Assembly: GCF_007828835.1 (NCBI RefSeq)
Contig: NZ_VIVL01000010.1
Location: 186,001-250,000 of the forward strand
DNA length: 64,000 bases
Direction: 5' to 3'
From: Variovorax beijingensis
Lineage (GTDB): Bacteria; Pseudomonadota; Gammaproteobacteria; Burkholderiales; Burkholderiaceae_C
This document shows, in pieces, positions 1 through 9,600 of this stretch. The notes beneath the pieces were generated by a model, which made no database searches, was not told the DNA's origin, and saw nothing but the letters and a program-made list of their open reading frames with translations. Made by a program: the position numbers and the translations under genes. Positions within the stretch are counted from its first letter, which is position 1; every line of letters begins with the position of its first letter.

Positions 1-194
1 AGTCTGCAGAATCTGCTTCGTCGGAGTTGCGAGGAGATCTGCTTCGATGACCGGCCAGTCCCTACTCGCTCGCAGGCTTTCGCAGCACTGATGGTCGAAC
101 TCGAGAGCCACACGAGTCTCAAAGCCAGCAGCCTCAAACCCATAGTCAAGACCACCAACGCCAGTAAACAGGCTGAGAACAGAAAGTTGTTTTG
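1..194. other. Left-edge region without a clear gene
   Basis: I see no convincing coding region, RNA or repeat. A short plus-strand open frame at 91-294 runs antisense into the 3' end of the next gene and has no recognisable domain. Confidence 0.4.
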
Positions 195-1343
195 TCACGG
201 AGTTGCTACAGCACGGAATACATTGACGGGGTTCACGGCCCACTCCGGACCGACTCGTAAGTTGCTTTGGATTCGACCCGCACAGGACTTGTGATTAGGC
301 AGATCGCTTGTCACGATGAAACGGAATTCCCACTTCTCCGTGATCGAATGGAGGCAGGCAGCCAGAATGTTGAAGTCGTCCGGCCGGTAGTAGCGTGAGC
401 AAGGGTCGCTCTTAGAAGCACGAGTTCGCTGAAAATCGACGCGAGGCGTGCCGTCCTTGGCGACCATGCGCAAGGCGTTCTTGCACTCGATGAACAGCGG
501 GCGACTCCCCCTATACCGTAGGGACACGTCCGGTTGACCTTCCTCGTCCAAGCGCCTGCACTCCTCAACGCCTTCCACCTTCGCCAGCATCGCTTCTAGA
601 TGATGTTCAGCGACCCAGCCTCTCACCGCCATCTTCAAGCGCCGAGCACCTTGAATGAGATCAAGGATCGCATCTCCCGACAGCTCCAGTTCTTTCGCGA
701 GAGTGTGTGGAACGACTGTAGTTCGGAGCGCAGGGTTGCCGAGTAATTGCTCAGCGAGTAGTTGTCTGTGACCAGCATCGAGACCCACTGCCAAGCGTTC
801 AAAGCGGACGAAGTCAGCGACTCGTCTTTGGCGAACTCCTACAAGCACCTCTACTGGCTCTCCTTCGCGGCGAGAGCTGTCGCGTTCCCAAGCATGCCAT
901 CCGTGTCGAACTACTGCTTCGACCTTCGCCCGCTTGAACTCCAAGCTGATGAACATCTTGGTGCCATCATGGAGCACCGGATCAGCGCCAACCATCACGC
1001 CTCGTTCCAAGTCAATGCCAACGAAAATCGTAGTGATCAGTTGAGAGGGATCGCGCTCCAGCGGCAGGATCGCCTTGGCATCACTCCCGTACTTGATCTG
1101 AAAGCGGTGCTCATCAGCAGGTCGATTCTTGGTTAGTTTGGAGTTCGCCAAGAATGCATAGGCAAGTACGCCATGCCGCTCGCCCAGTTGGTTCTCAAAA
1201 ACGATGAAGAACGGGGCTTGGCTTGCGTCGGAGGCCCAAAGAATCGTACAGCCGCTGGCCTTGAGGCCCTCGATCAGAAAGTCCAGTAACGGCGCTTTAG
1301 AAGCCTTCTGAACACCCCATTTTTTGTAGTCGAACTCGAGCAT
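195..1343 (-). CDS. Hypothetical protein with a C-terminal PD-(D/E)XK nuclease-like motif
   Basis: This 382-residue protein belongs to no family I can name. What is visible is a C-terminal restriction-endonuclease-like signature: P271-D272, then E286-C287-K288 after a predicted strand, with E250 in a preceding helix. This is the usual D-x(n)-ExK arrangement of DNA-cleaving enzymes. The N-terminal 200 residues are soluble and may be a recognition domain. The start is the ATG at 1343; no strong Shine-Dalgarno sequence precedes it. It is transcribed divergently from the DUF6119 gene, with a gap of about 155 bp. No methyltransferase gene lies nearby, so a classical restriction-modification pair is not supported. 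A role in defence or DNA processing is inference. Confidence 0.65.
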   Translation of the reverse strand: MLEFDYKKWGVQKASKAPLLDFLIEGLKASGCTILWASDASQAPFFIVFENQLGERHGVLAYAFLANSKLTKNRPADEHRFQIKYGSDAKAILPLERDPSQLITTIFVGIDLERGVMVGADPVLHDGTKMFISLEFKRAKVEAVVRHGWHAWERDSSRREGEPVEVLVGVRQRRVADFVRFERLAVGLDAGHRQLLAEQLLGNPALRTTVVPHTLAKELELSGDAILDLIQGARRLKMAVRGWVAEHHLEAMLAKVEGVEECRRLDEEGQPDVSLRYRGSRPLFIECKNALRMVAKDGTPRVDFQRTRASKSDPCSRYYRPDDFNILAACLHSITEKWEFRFIVTSDLPNHKSCAGRIQSNLRVGPEWAVNPVNVFRAVATP

Positions 1344-1499
1344 AGGCCGTTGGGAGCGGAGTCAGGAAGTGAACGAGTGCTGGATGGATTCCCAGTATAC
1401 GCGGTTTGCCGTTCCCCGCCGCTTCGGGAGCCAACCTCATTAATCGCTTGACTAACGAGCAAAGCCGCTAGATAAGCGCAACTCTTGGAGGAGGACGGC

Positions 1500-3128
1500 A
1501 TGACAGAAGAAAAAAAGGTCAACCATCTCAGCATCTTCTTGATAAAAGATGCCTATGCGACCTATGAAAAGGCGTTGAAAACCGAGGCCTGCGCCTCAGC
1601 TCTTTCAATTGCCATCGCAGGACACGGGGAAGGCCAGTTGCTGATAAAAAAAACACCACCCTCGCCGCCGAAATGGTCAGCACTATTCAAGGAGTTCATC
1701 GACCCCAAAGACCTTGCAACTCCGGGGATCGCAGCTGCATTCTTCATAGTGGTTGATGGCAAAGCCTTTGTGTTGGCCTTCGGGCAGGGCGGTCGATTTC
1801 TCCTGCGGGATGATGTCATCGAAGAGCGATTCGGACTGTTATGCGCGTTGAACGCCGTCGATCCGAAGACGTTTCGTTGTGTCGATGTGCAATCGCTGAA
1901 CGCCATCGAGAGCCACATGCGGATTCAGTCAGGGCAAGAGACAACGCCGGATCAGTTCGGACTTAGCGTTGAGCAGGACATGCTCAAAGCCATTGTTGGC
2001 ACGCCCTCAAATCCGGCCCTCGGCAATCGGATGGCAGGGAGTGACGCCTTGGCGGTATCCGTCAGGCTGGACCTCACTGACCTGCCATTTCTTCTGGGTC
2101 AGTACCGCCAGCTTTTTGAAGCCGAACTGAACGCTGAGGATTACCAGTGGGTTAACAACATCTCGACTACCAAGAGCGCGGCAATCATCAACGCCCTTGA
2201 AGGTGCTCTTCAAGCGCGGCTGGCAGCGGATCAGTTCGATGGCATCTGGCTCTCCATTCCGGAAATTCTCGAATGGACAACAGTCAAAGGGTTCATGTAT
2301 TCGCCACACGGCAACGGGGTACTTCATCCGGACATCAACATGCAGGGCTTTCGAAAGACTGTTGACGGTCCGGTCAGCCTCGACATTCTTCGTGAGCGGA
2401 GAGTTCACTGTGCTGACGCAGATCACAAGAAGGTCTTCAAGTCGTGGTCAGTGTTCAAGTGCCTATACGCAGAGATTGAACTTGATGGCGTCACGCATGT
2501 CCTCAATGATGGCAAATGGTTTAGTGTGGCGAAGGATTTTGTTCAACGAACGAAGCAGGACTATGCGGCAATTCCCACATCGAGCCTCAAGCTCCCTGAG
2601 TATCAAGGGGGTGGGGAGGGCGAATACAACGCCTACGTTGCGGCGCTTGAGCCCGGTGTTTATGACCTGCTTGACGACAAAAAGAAGGTCATGCACGGCG
2701 GCGGTCACGGCCAAGTTGAAATCTGCGATCTGCTTTCGATTAAGCGTGAGTTGATCCACGTCAAGATGTACGGTAAATCCAGTGTGCTGAGCCACCTGTT
2801 CGCACAAGGCTTTGTATCGGGACAATTGATCCAGATTGACTCTGAGTTTCGAAAGAAGGTGCGTGCCCAACTATCGCCCACGCATGCGGAATTACTTGAC
2901 GTCGATCCCAAGCCCGCACATGAATCGTTCACGATTACGTACGCGGTTATTAGCGATTCTCCGGGGGCCGAACTTCATCTACCGTTTTTCTCCAAGGTTA
3001 ATCTTGTGAATACTCGCAAGGTTCTTCGAGGTTTTGGCTACAAGGTCGAGTTGTTGAAGATTCCCGTGAATGAGGTCTATGCAAAAACGACATTGATTCC
3101 TCCGAAAAAGGGCAACAGAAAGGCGTAG
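1500..3128 (+). CDS. DUF6119 / TIGR04141-type sporadically distributed protein
   Basis: A 542-residue protein whose opening (MTEEKKVNHLSIFLIKD), length and central pattern (for example RLDLTDLPFLLGQYRQLF) resemble the family known as TIGR04141 or DUF6119. The family is patchily distributed and, as far as I recall, has no assigned biochemical function. There are no membrane segments or signal peptide. The ATG at 1500 is preceded by a good GAGGAGGA ribosome-binding site, so I prefer it to the TTG at 1485. Patchy family distribution plus a divergent nuclease-like neighbour suggest a horizontally acquired defence or stress module. The family call is from memory and needs a profile search. Confidence 0.7.
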   Translation: MTEEKKVNHLSIFLIKDAYATYEKALKTEACASALSIAIAGHGEGQLLIKKTPPSPPKWSALFKEFIDPKDLATPGIAAAFFIVVDGKAFVLAFGQGGRFLLRDDVIEERFGLLCALNAVDPKTFRCVDVQSLNAIESHMRIQSGQETTPDQFGLSVEQDMLKAIVGTPSNPALGNRMAGSDALAVSVRLDLTDLPFLLGQYRQLFEAELNAEDYQWVNNISTTKSAAIINALEGALQARLAADQFDGIWLSIPEILEWTTVKGFMYSPHGNGVLHPDINMQGFRKTVDGPVSLDILRERRVHCADADHKKVFKSWSVFKCLYAEIELDGVTHVLNDGKWFSVAKDFVQRTKQDYAAIPTSSLKLPEYQGGGEGEYNAYVAALEPGVYDLLDDKKKVMHGGGHGQVEICDLLSIKRELIHVKMYGKSSVLSHLFAQGFVSGQLIQIDSEFRKKVRAQLSPTHAELLDVDPKPAHESFTITYAVISDSPGAELHLPFFSKVNLVNTRKVLRGFGYKVELLKIPVNEVYAKTTLIPPKKGNRKA

Positions 3129-3429
3129 GGCGAGAGTTTCTGGCGCTGTCGATGCTCAACCGCGTGAAGGCGAAATAAAACGCACGCGATTCTCGCCTTG
3201 AATGCGGCGGCAGCATGGATACTTTAGTGTCTCGGCGCTCGCGGGAGGCCCAGAGGGGCTCTCGTCGCGATCGAAGCAGCTCCCAAGACCAGTGAGATGA
3301 GCGAGGCGGCCATGAGCCATCTTGAGGATCTCGCCGGCCGGAGGCCTACAGAGCGGTCAGGCGTTTGTTCGGCGCAATGGTCCGCAACCAGTCTGAGGGG
3401 ATCTCGGCAAGCGGCGGCCGCGCAGGTTT
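3129..3429. other. Intergenic region, no gene seen
   Basis: It separates the DUF6119 gene from the convergent SRAP gene. Short open frames on both strands look like noise, and I see no clear terminator. Confidence 0.4.
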
Positions 3430-4353
3430 CTATGCCGCCAGCCTGTGCTCGTAATACGGTCGCTCGCGGTCATCGAGGATCGCGTAAGAAGCCTCAAGAT
3501 TCGCGCGATTCGGCTTCAGCCAGGCGTCGACGTTCTCCGGCTTGATCGGGATGATGCAGCGGTCGTGGCCAGCCGCCGCGATCTCTTCCGGCGGGTCATC
3601 GGTGATCGCCGCGAACGAGAGCAGGTCCGGCTCGCCCGGGCCCGACCACTCCGACCAGAGGCATGCCACAAGCATGTCCTGCTGCGGCCGCGGTCTGAAT
3701 TCAAGCACTACATCCTCGCCGTCCCGCTTGACGTGCTCGTAGAAGGCATTGACGACCATGATCCCGTGCGAAAAGCCGAAGACGTCCTTCCAGAACCCCT
3801 CCAGGTTGTCGCGCCGGGCGTTGTAGGTGCCCGGATAGAGGGCGTCGTATTTCGCGGGCTTGCCGGCGGGGCGGCACTGATAGCGCATCGGCTTGACCAC
3901 CCGCTGGCCGTCCTCCCAGATCATCACCGGCGCGTACACCCCCGGAAAGATCCGTGCATCACGCGGCTCGGGCTCGGTCCGCCTGAGATCCGCCAGCTTG
4001 CCCAGTCCCCATTCGACCTTCGCCGTGGCGATCCGCACGTCCTCCGTCGCCTTCTTCGTCGTCTTGACCTGGAGCTTGCGCTCGGCGTCGCCCAGACGCT
4101 TGCGCTGCGTGAAGAGCTCCTGCTCGAGCTTCGTGGCCTGCTCGGCATTGAAGGCATCGATCAGGCCCTTGATCTCCCGCTCTTCATCGGACTCCGGGTT
4201 CATGAAGGCCGCATCCATGGCCTTCGGAATCTTGATCCTGGGATTGCCCTGGCGCTCGTAGTACAGCTTGGCAAAGGCCCGCAGCGACAGGACGCCGCCG
4301 AACAGGCGGAAGAACCGCTTGTAGTCCGCACGGATCTGGGCTGAGTAGCACAT
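3430..4353 (-). CDS. SRAP family protein (YedK/HMCES-like abasic-site DNA-protein crosslinker)
   Basis: SRAP proteins crosslink covalently, through an N-terminal cysteine, to abasic sites in single-stranded DNA and shield them during replication. The start is placed at the ATG that gives Met-Cys-Tyr-Ser-Ala-Gln, since Cys2 must become N-terminal; an upstream in-frame ATG at 4362 would add three residues and block this. Other family landmarks are the YNARRDNL segment (conserved Asn), NAFYEH (conserved Glu) and HDRCIIPI (conserved His). An Ala/Lys/Glu-rich, probably coiled-coil insert occupies roughly residues 65-115, making it longer (307 aa) than YedK. It is divergent from imuA with a LexA box between them, which fits an SOS role. 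Confidence 0.88.
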   Translation of the reverse strand: MCYSAQIRADYKRFFRLFGGVLSLRAFAKLYYERQGNPRIKIPKAMDAAFMNPESDEEREIKGLIDAFNAEQATKLEQELFTQRKRLGDAERKLQVKTTKKATEDVRIATAKVEWGLGKLADLRRTEPEPRDARIFPGVYAPVMIWEDGQRVVKPMRYQCRPAGKPAKYDALYPGTYNARRDNLEGFWKDVFGFSHGIMVVNAFYEHVKRDGEDVVLEFRPRPQQDMLVACLWSEWSGPGEPDLLSFAAITDDPPEEIAAAGHDRCIIPIKPENVDAWLKPNRANLEASYAILDDRERPYYEHRLAA

Positions 4354-4491
4354 GCGGCCCATTGTGGCGAGGAGGCCGTTCGGCCGGGACCGGGTTTCAT
4401 CTAGGCGATCGCCGGGGAGATTTTTTCACCTGGCGAGATCGCAGACAGAATTTTGTAAACCTTCTTGCTCACTTCTCTGGCCGGAAGGATA

Positions 4492-4507
4492 CTGTATATC
4501 CATACAG
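4492..4507. promoter_or_regulatory. LexA (SOS) box
   Basis: CTGTATATCCATACAG matches the consensus CTGT-N8-ACAG exactly. It ends 14 bp before the imuA start at 4522 and lies 138 bp upstream of the divergent SRAP gene. LexA bound here would repress imuA-imuB-dnaE2 and possibly the SRAP gene. Confidence 0.9.
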
Positions 4508-4521
4508 TTATCGGAGTCCTT

Positions 4522-5364
4522 GTGGCCATCCCCCTGTCATGGGCCGATGGCAGCGAAGCGCCCTCGCCCGCTCAGATTTCCTCTCGGCCAGCGCAGCCAC
4601 GGCGTCCGTCGGTCGTGCTGCCCCACGCCATCGAATCCGCGATCTGGCGCGGCGATGCGCTCGGCACGCCGGTCACTTCGGCCGTGGGCACGGGGTTCGA
4701 ACGCCTCGACGCCGAACTGCCGGGCGGCGGCTGGCCCTGCCAGTCCCTGACGGAGGTGCTGCAGGTCCAGCCCTCGGTCCTCGAATGGCGCCTGCTGGCG
4801 CCCGCCATGCGCACACTGGTCGCGCAAGGCAAGCAGATCGTGGTCATCGGCCCGCCGAAGGCGCCGCATCTGCCGGGCCTGCGCCACCTGGGCCTCGACG
4901 AGCGCCACCTGGTCTGGATCGCCGCCGACAAGCCGGTCGAGCGCCTGTGGGCGACCGAGCAGCTCATCAAGGCCAATGCCGCCGGCATGCTCGTCAGCTG
5001 GCTGCCGCAGGCCCGCCAAGAACAGATCCGCCGCCTGCAGGTCTGCGCCCAGGGTTGCGACGGCCCCGTCATCCTGTGCCGGCCGGCCGCCGCCGAGCAC
5101 GAGGCCTCGGCCGCGCCCCTGCGCCTGCAGGTGCGCTTCGGCGTCGACTGGGAGCTGCGCGTCCACCTGCTCAAGCGCAAGGGGCCGCCGCACCAGGGGG
5201 AGCTGATGCTCCCCTCGGTGCCCGGCGGTCTCGAGGCCATCCTGACGCCGCGCCTTCGCCATCCGAGCCGCCTGATCGCGGCGCGCCAATCCCGGGAGCT
5301 TTCCCATGCTGTGGGCAGCCCTTCTTCCCGACAGCCTGCCGGCCGACCCGCAGCCGCGCACTGA
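4522..5364 (+). CDS. imuA: ImuA, translesion synthesis accessory protein
   Basis: A RecA/SulA-like protein that works with ImuB and DnaE2 in damage-induced mutagenesis. The core motif IESAIWRGDALG and the segment FERLDAELPGGGWP are typical of ImuA. I choose the GTG at 4522, which has GGAG five bases upstream and lies just after the LexA box. An ATG at 4465 would place the operator inside the coding region. The resulting protein is about 280 aa. Its 3' end overlaps imuB by 59 bp, consistent with one SOS-induced operon. Confidence 0.85.
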   Translation: MAIPLSWADGSEAPSPAQISSRPAQPRRPSVVLPHAIESAIWRGDALGTPVTSAVGTGFERLDAELPGGGWPCQSLTEVLQVQPSVLEWRLLAPAMRTLVAQGKQIVVIGPPKAPHLPGLRHLGLDERHLVWIAADKPVERLWATEQLIKANAAGMLVSWLPQARQEQIRRLQVCAQGCDGPVILCRPAAAEHEASAAPLRLQVRFGVDWELRVHLLKRKGPPHQGELMLPSVPGGLEAILTPRLRHPSRLIAARQSRELSHAVGSPSSRQPAGRPAAAH

Positions 5365-6652
5365 GGCGCTCGATGGCCTCGCGACGTGGTGCCTGCAGTT
5401 CACGCCCCGCGTCGCGGTCCTCGAAGCGCTGCTGCAATGCCCAGCCGTCGTCATGGAACTCGAACAGAGCCTGCGCCTGTTCGGCGGCAAGCGCCGCCTG
5501 GTCGAGCGCGTGCGCGAGGAATGTCCCGACCTTGGCGTCCGGCAGCTGAGCTGGGCACCCACGGCTCTGGCCGCGCTCGCGGTGGCGAGGGCGGGCTTGT
5601 CGAATGGCTTCGCCAAGCCGCTCGCCCAGTTGCTCGATGCGCTGCCCCTCGAAACCCTGACGCAGGTCGCCGCCCACCAGGCGACGCTCGCCCGCCTCGG
5701 CTGCCGCACGCTGGGCCAGGTGCGCGCCTTGCCGCGCGGCGGCCTGAGCCGGCGCTTCGACGCCCAGCTGCTCGCGACCCTCGACCAGGCCTACGGCCTT
5801 CGCCCGGAGACCTACCCCTGGGCCCAGCTGCCGGAGACCTTCCGCGCCAAGCTCGAGTTGATGGCGCGCGTCGAGCATGCGCCGGCCATGCTGTTCGGGG
5901 CGCGCCGCCTGATGCTGCAGATGGCCGGCTGGCTCATGGCCCGGCGATCCGGCGTGACCGCCTTCACCTTGCGCTGGTGCCACGACGCGATGCGCGCCAA
6001 GGCCGCCGGCGACGGCGGCGAGCTCACCGTGCGCACCGCCCAGGCCACGCGCGACACCGAGCACCTGATGCGGCTGCTGGCCGAGCACCTGGGCAAGGTC
6101 GAACTGCTCGCGCCCGTGGGCGATCTGGAGCTGCTGGCGACCGAGGTGCAGTCGCTGGAGGAGAAGAGCCTCTCGATGCTGCCGGAGGCAAGGCAATCGG
6201 GCGAAAGCCTGGCGCTGGTGCTCGAGCGCATCGCGGCCCGCCTCGGTCCCGATCGCGTGCTGCGCCCCGTCATCCTCGAGGACCACCGCCTGGAGTGGAT
6301 GTGCCGCTGGCGCCCGGCGCCCGAGCCCGCGCCGCGCGCGGCGTGCCGCATGGTCGACGTGCCCCAGCCGACCTTCATCCTGCCCAAGCCGCTGCGGCTC
6401 GCGACCCAGCACAACCGTCCGATCTACCAGGGAGTCCTGCAACTGCTCGCGGGTCCGCACCGCGTCGAGGGGGGATGGTGGGACCGCACGACCATCGAGG
6501 GCGAGGGGAACACCGGCGCGCAGGAGACCACGCGCCAAGCTTCGCGCGACTACTGGGTGGCCGTGAGCGAGCATGCCGGCGTGCTGTGGATCTTCCAGAT
6601 GCGCTTGGCGCAGGACGAGACGGCGTGGTTCCTGCACGGCACCTTCGCCTGA
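5306..6652 (+). CDS. imuB: ImuB, inactive Y-family polymerase homologue
   Basis: A 448-residue Y-family polymerase-like protein. ImuB bridges ImuA, the beta clamp and DnaE2 in the mutasome. The catalytic acidic positions of active Y-family enzymes appear to be missing: the N-terminal strand reads LWAALLPDSL and the second motif MELEQSLRLFGG, as expected for the non-catalytic ImuB group. A GGGAG ribosome-binding site precedes the ATG. The gene overlaps imuA and is followed 10 bp later by dnaE2. Confidence 0.9.
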   Translation: MLWAALLPDSLPADPQPRTEALDGLATWCLQFTPRVAVLEALLQCPAVVMELEQSLRLFGGKRRLVERVREECPDLGVRQLSWAPTALAALAVARAGLSNGFAKPLAQLLDALPLETLTQVAAHQATLARLGCRTLGQVRALPRGGLSRRFDAQLLATLDQAYGLRPETYPWAQLPETFRAKLELMARVEHAPAMLFGARRLMLQMAGWLMARRSGVTAFTLRWCHDAMRAKAAGDGGELTVRTAQATRDTEHLMRLLAEHLGKVELLAPVGDLELLATEVQSLEEKSLSMLPEARQSGESLALVLERIAARLGPDRVLRPVILEDHRLEWMCRWRPAPEPAPRAACRMVDVPQPTFILPKPLRLATQHNRPIYQGVLQLLAGPHRVEGGWWDRTTIEGEGNTGAQETTRQASRDYWVAVSEHAGVLWIFQMRLAQDETAWFLHGTFA

Positions 6653-6662
6653 GAGACCTCCC

Positions 6663-9600
6663 ATGGACCTGCCCGACTACGCCGAGCTGCGGTGCGTGAG
6701 CAATTTCAGCTTCCTGCGCGGTGCGAGCCAGCCGCACGAACTCGTCGAGCGTGCCAAGCAGCTGGGCTACTCGGCGCTCGCCATCACCGACGAATGCAGC
6801 CTGGCCGGGGTGGTGCGCGCGCACGTGGCGGCCAAGGACCACAACCTCAAGCTGCTGATCGGCAGCCAGTTCCTGGTCGAGCCGGATGAGCGGGTCGACG
6901 GGGATGCGCCGCCGTTCACGCTGACCGTGCTGGCCTGCGATCTCGATGGCTATGGCAACCTCTCGGCTTTCATCACCAAGCTGCGCCGCAGTTCGGAGAA
7001 GGGAACGTACAGGCTGCCGCTCGCGGAGATCCGCGGCGCCGAACTCACCGGCTGTGTGGTGCTGGCTTCGCCGAAGCGCATGGCGACGGCTGCCCAGCTG
7101 GCTTGCCTCGGGACCTGGCTGCTGCGGGAGTTCCTCGGCCGCTGCTGGTTCGCCGTCGAGAAGCTGCGCCTGCTGGACGACGAGATGTGGCTGCACCGGC
7201 TGGGCGAGATCAGCGCGGCCACGGAGATCCCGCTCGTGGCCGCAGGCGACGTGCATTTCCATGTGCGCTCGCGCAAGCCGCTGCAGGACGTGATGACCGC
7301 GACGCGCCTGGGCAAGCCGCTGACCGACTGCGGGCTCGAACTGCAGCCCAACGCGGAGCGGCATCTGCGCACCCGGCTGCGACTCGCGCAGACCTACGCG
7401 CCCGAACTGCTGGCGGAAACGCTCCAGGTGGCGGCGCGCTGCAGCTTCAGCCTCGACGAGCTGCGCTACCAGTACCCCGACGAGGTGGTGCCGGCGGGCG
7501 AGACGCCTGCCGGGTACTTGCGCCGCCTCACCTACGAGGGAGCCGGCCGCCGCTGGCCCGACGGCATCCCGGCCAGGGTGCAGGGGCAGATCGAGCACGA
7601 GCTCGCGCTCATCGCCGAGCTGAAGTACGAACACTACTTTCTCACGGTGGCCGACATCGTGATGTTCGCGCGCTCGCGGCACATCCTCTGCCAGGGCCGC
7701 GGCAGCGCCGCGAACAGCGTGGTCTGCTACTGCACGGGCGTCACCGAGGTCGATCCGGGCCGCATGAGCGTGCTGTTCGAGCGCTTCATCTCCAAGGAGC
7801 GCAACGAGCCGCCGGACATCGACATCGACTTCGAACACGAACGGCGCGAGGAGGTGCTGCAGTACCTCTATGCCAAGTACGGGCGCGACCGCGCCGCCAT
7901 CACCGGGGTCGTGATCAGCTACCGGCCCAAGAGCGCGATCCGGGACGTGGGCAAGGCGCTCGGGATGTCGCTGGAGACGGTGGACGCGATCGCCAAGGGC
8001 CACCAGTGGTGGGACGGGCGGGCGGTGATGCCTGAGCGGCTCCAGGAGGTCGGTCTGTCGGCGGAGTGGTTGCAGGTGCAGCAGCTGCTGCACCTGACCG
8101 AGCAGCTGATCGGCTTCCCGCGGCACCTGAGCCAGCACACGGGCGGCTTCGTGCTCACCAAGGGGCCGCTGTGCCGCATGGTGCCGATCGAGAACGCCTC
8201 GATGCCCGACCGCACGGTGATCGAATGGGACAAGGACGACCTCGATGCGCTGGGCCTCCTGAAGGTGGACTGCCTCGCGCTCGGCATGCTGACGGCGATC
8301 CGCAAGGCGCTGGATTTGATCGGGCTGCGCAAGGGCTGCGTGTTCGGCATGCAGGACATCCCGGCGGAGGACAGCGCTACCTACGACATGATCTGCAAGG
8401 CCGACACGATCGGCGTGTTCCAGATCGAGAGCCGCGCGCAGATGAGCATGCTGCCGCGCCTGAAGCCGCGCTGCTTCTACGACCTGGTGATCGAGGTCGC
8501 GATCGTGCGGCCGGGGCCGATCCAGGGCGGCATGGTGCATCCCTACCTGAACCGGCGCCAGGGCAAGGAGCCGGTGGTCTACCCCAGTGAGGCCCTGAAG
8601 GAAGCGCTCGGCCGTACCCTGGGCGTGCCGGTGTTCCAGGAGCAGGTGATGCAGATCGCCATCCTCGCGGCCGGCTTCACGCCGGGCGAGGCGGATGGCC
8701 TGCGGCGCTCGATGGCGGCCTGGAAGCGCAAGGGCGGGCTGGAGCACTACTACGCGAAGATCGTCGACGGCATGACCGCGCGCGGCTACGAGGAAAGCTT
8801 CGCGAAGGCCATCTTCGAGCAGATCAAGGGGTTCAGCGAGTACGGGTTTCCGGAAAGCCATGCGGCGTCGTTCGCGCTGCTGGTCTATGCGAGCTGCTGG
8901 ATCAAGTGCCACCACCCGGCGGAGTTCCTGGCAGCCATGCTGAACTCGCAGCCGCTGGGGTTCTATTCACCGTCGCAGCTCGTGCAGGATGCCAGGCGCC
9001 ATGGCGTCGAGGTGCGGCCGGTCGATGTGATGTACAGCGACGTGGACTGCACACTGGAAGACTTGGCGCACGAACCGGCCGTACGGCTCGGGCTGCGCAT
9101 GATCGGCGGGCTCCAGTCGGCCTCGGCCACGCGCATCGTCGACGCCCGCGCGCACCAGGTGTTCGACAGCACGGAAGACCTGGCGCTGCGTGCGCGGCTC
9201 GAACTGCACGAGATGAAGCTGCTGGCGGCGGCCGATGCGCTCGCGAGCCTGTCGGGCCACCGGCGCCAGCAGGTCTGGGAAGCGGCGGGGCTGCGTGCAG
9301 CGCCCGAATTGCTGCGCGGCGCGCCAGTGGAGGAGGATTTCCTGGAACTCGACGCGGCACCCGAAGGCGAGGAGATCGTGTTCGACTACGCATCGACGGG
9401 ACTGACCTTGCGCCGGCATCCGCTCGCACTGCTGCGCGAGCGCCTGGCGCGGCGCGGCCTGATGACGGCGCGGGATCTCGACGGGATCAAGAACGGGGGA
9501 CAGGTGAGCCACTGCGGCATCGTGACCCTGCGCCAGCAGCCCGAGACCGCGAAGGGCACGATCTTCCTGACGCTGGAAGACGAGACCGGCGTGGTGCAGG

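Noticed and set aside
4362..5549. Long overlapping frames (also 4537-5709 and 5171-6664 minus) in the imuA-imuB region
   Set aside because: They are Ala/Arg/Pro-rich shadows of imuA and imuB with no domain, as expected from GC-rich third positions.
6375..8915. 846-codon minus-strand frame opposite dnaE2
   Set aside because: Composition is His/Leu/Arg-rich with no family pattern; it is antisense to a clearly coding polymerase.
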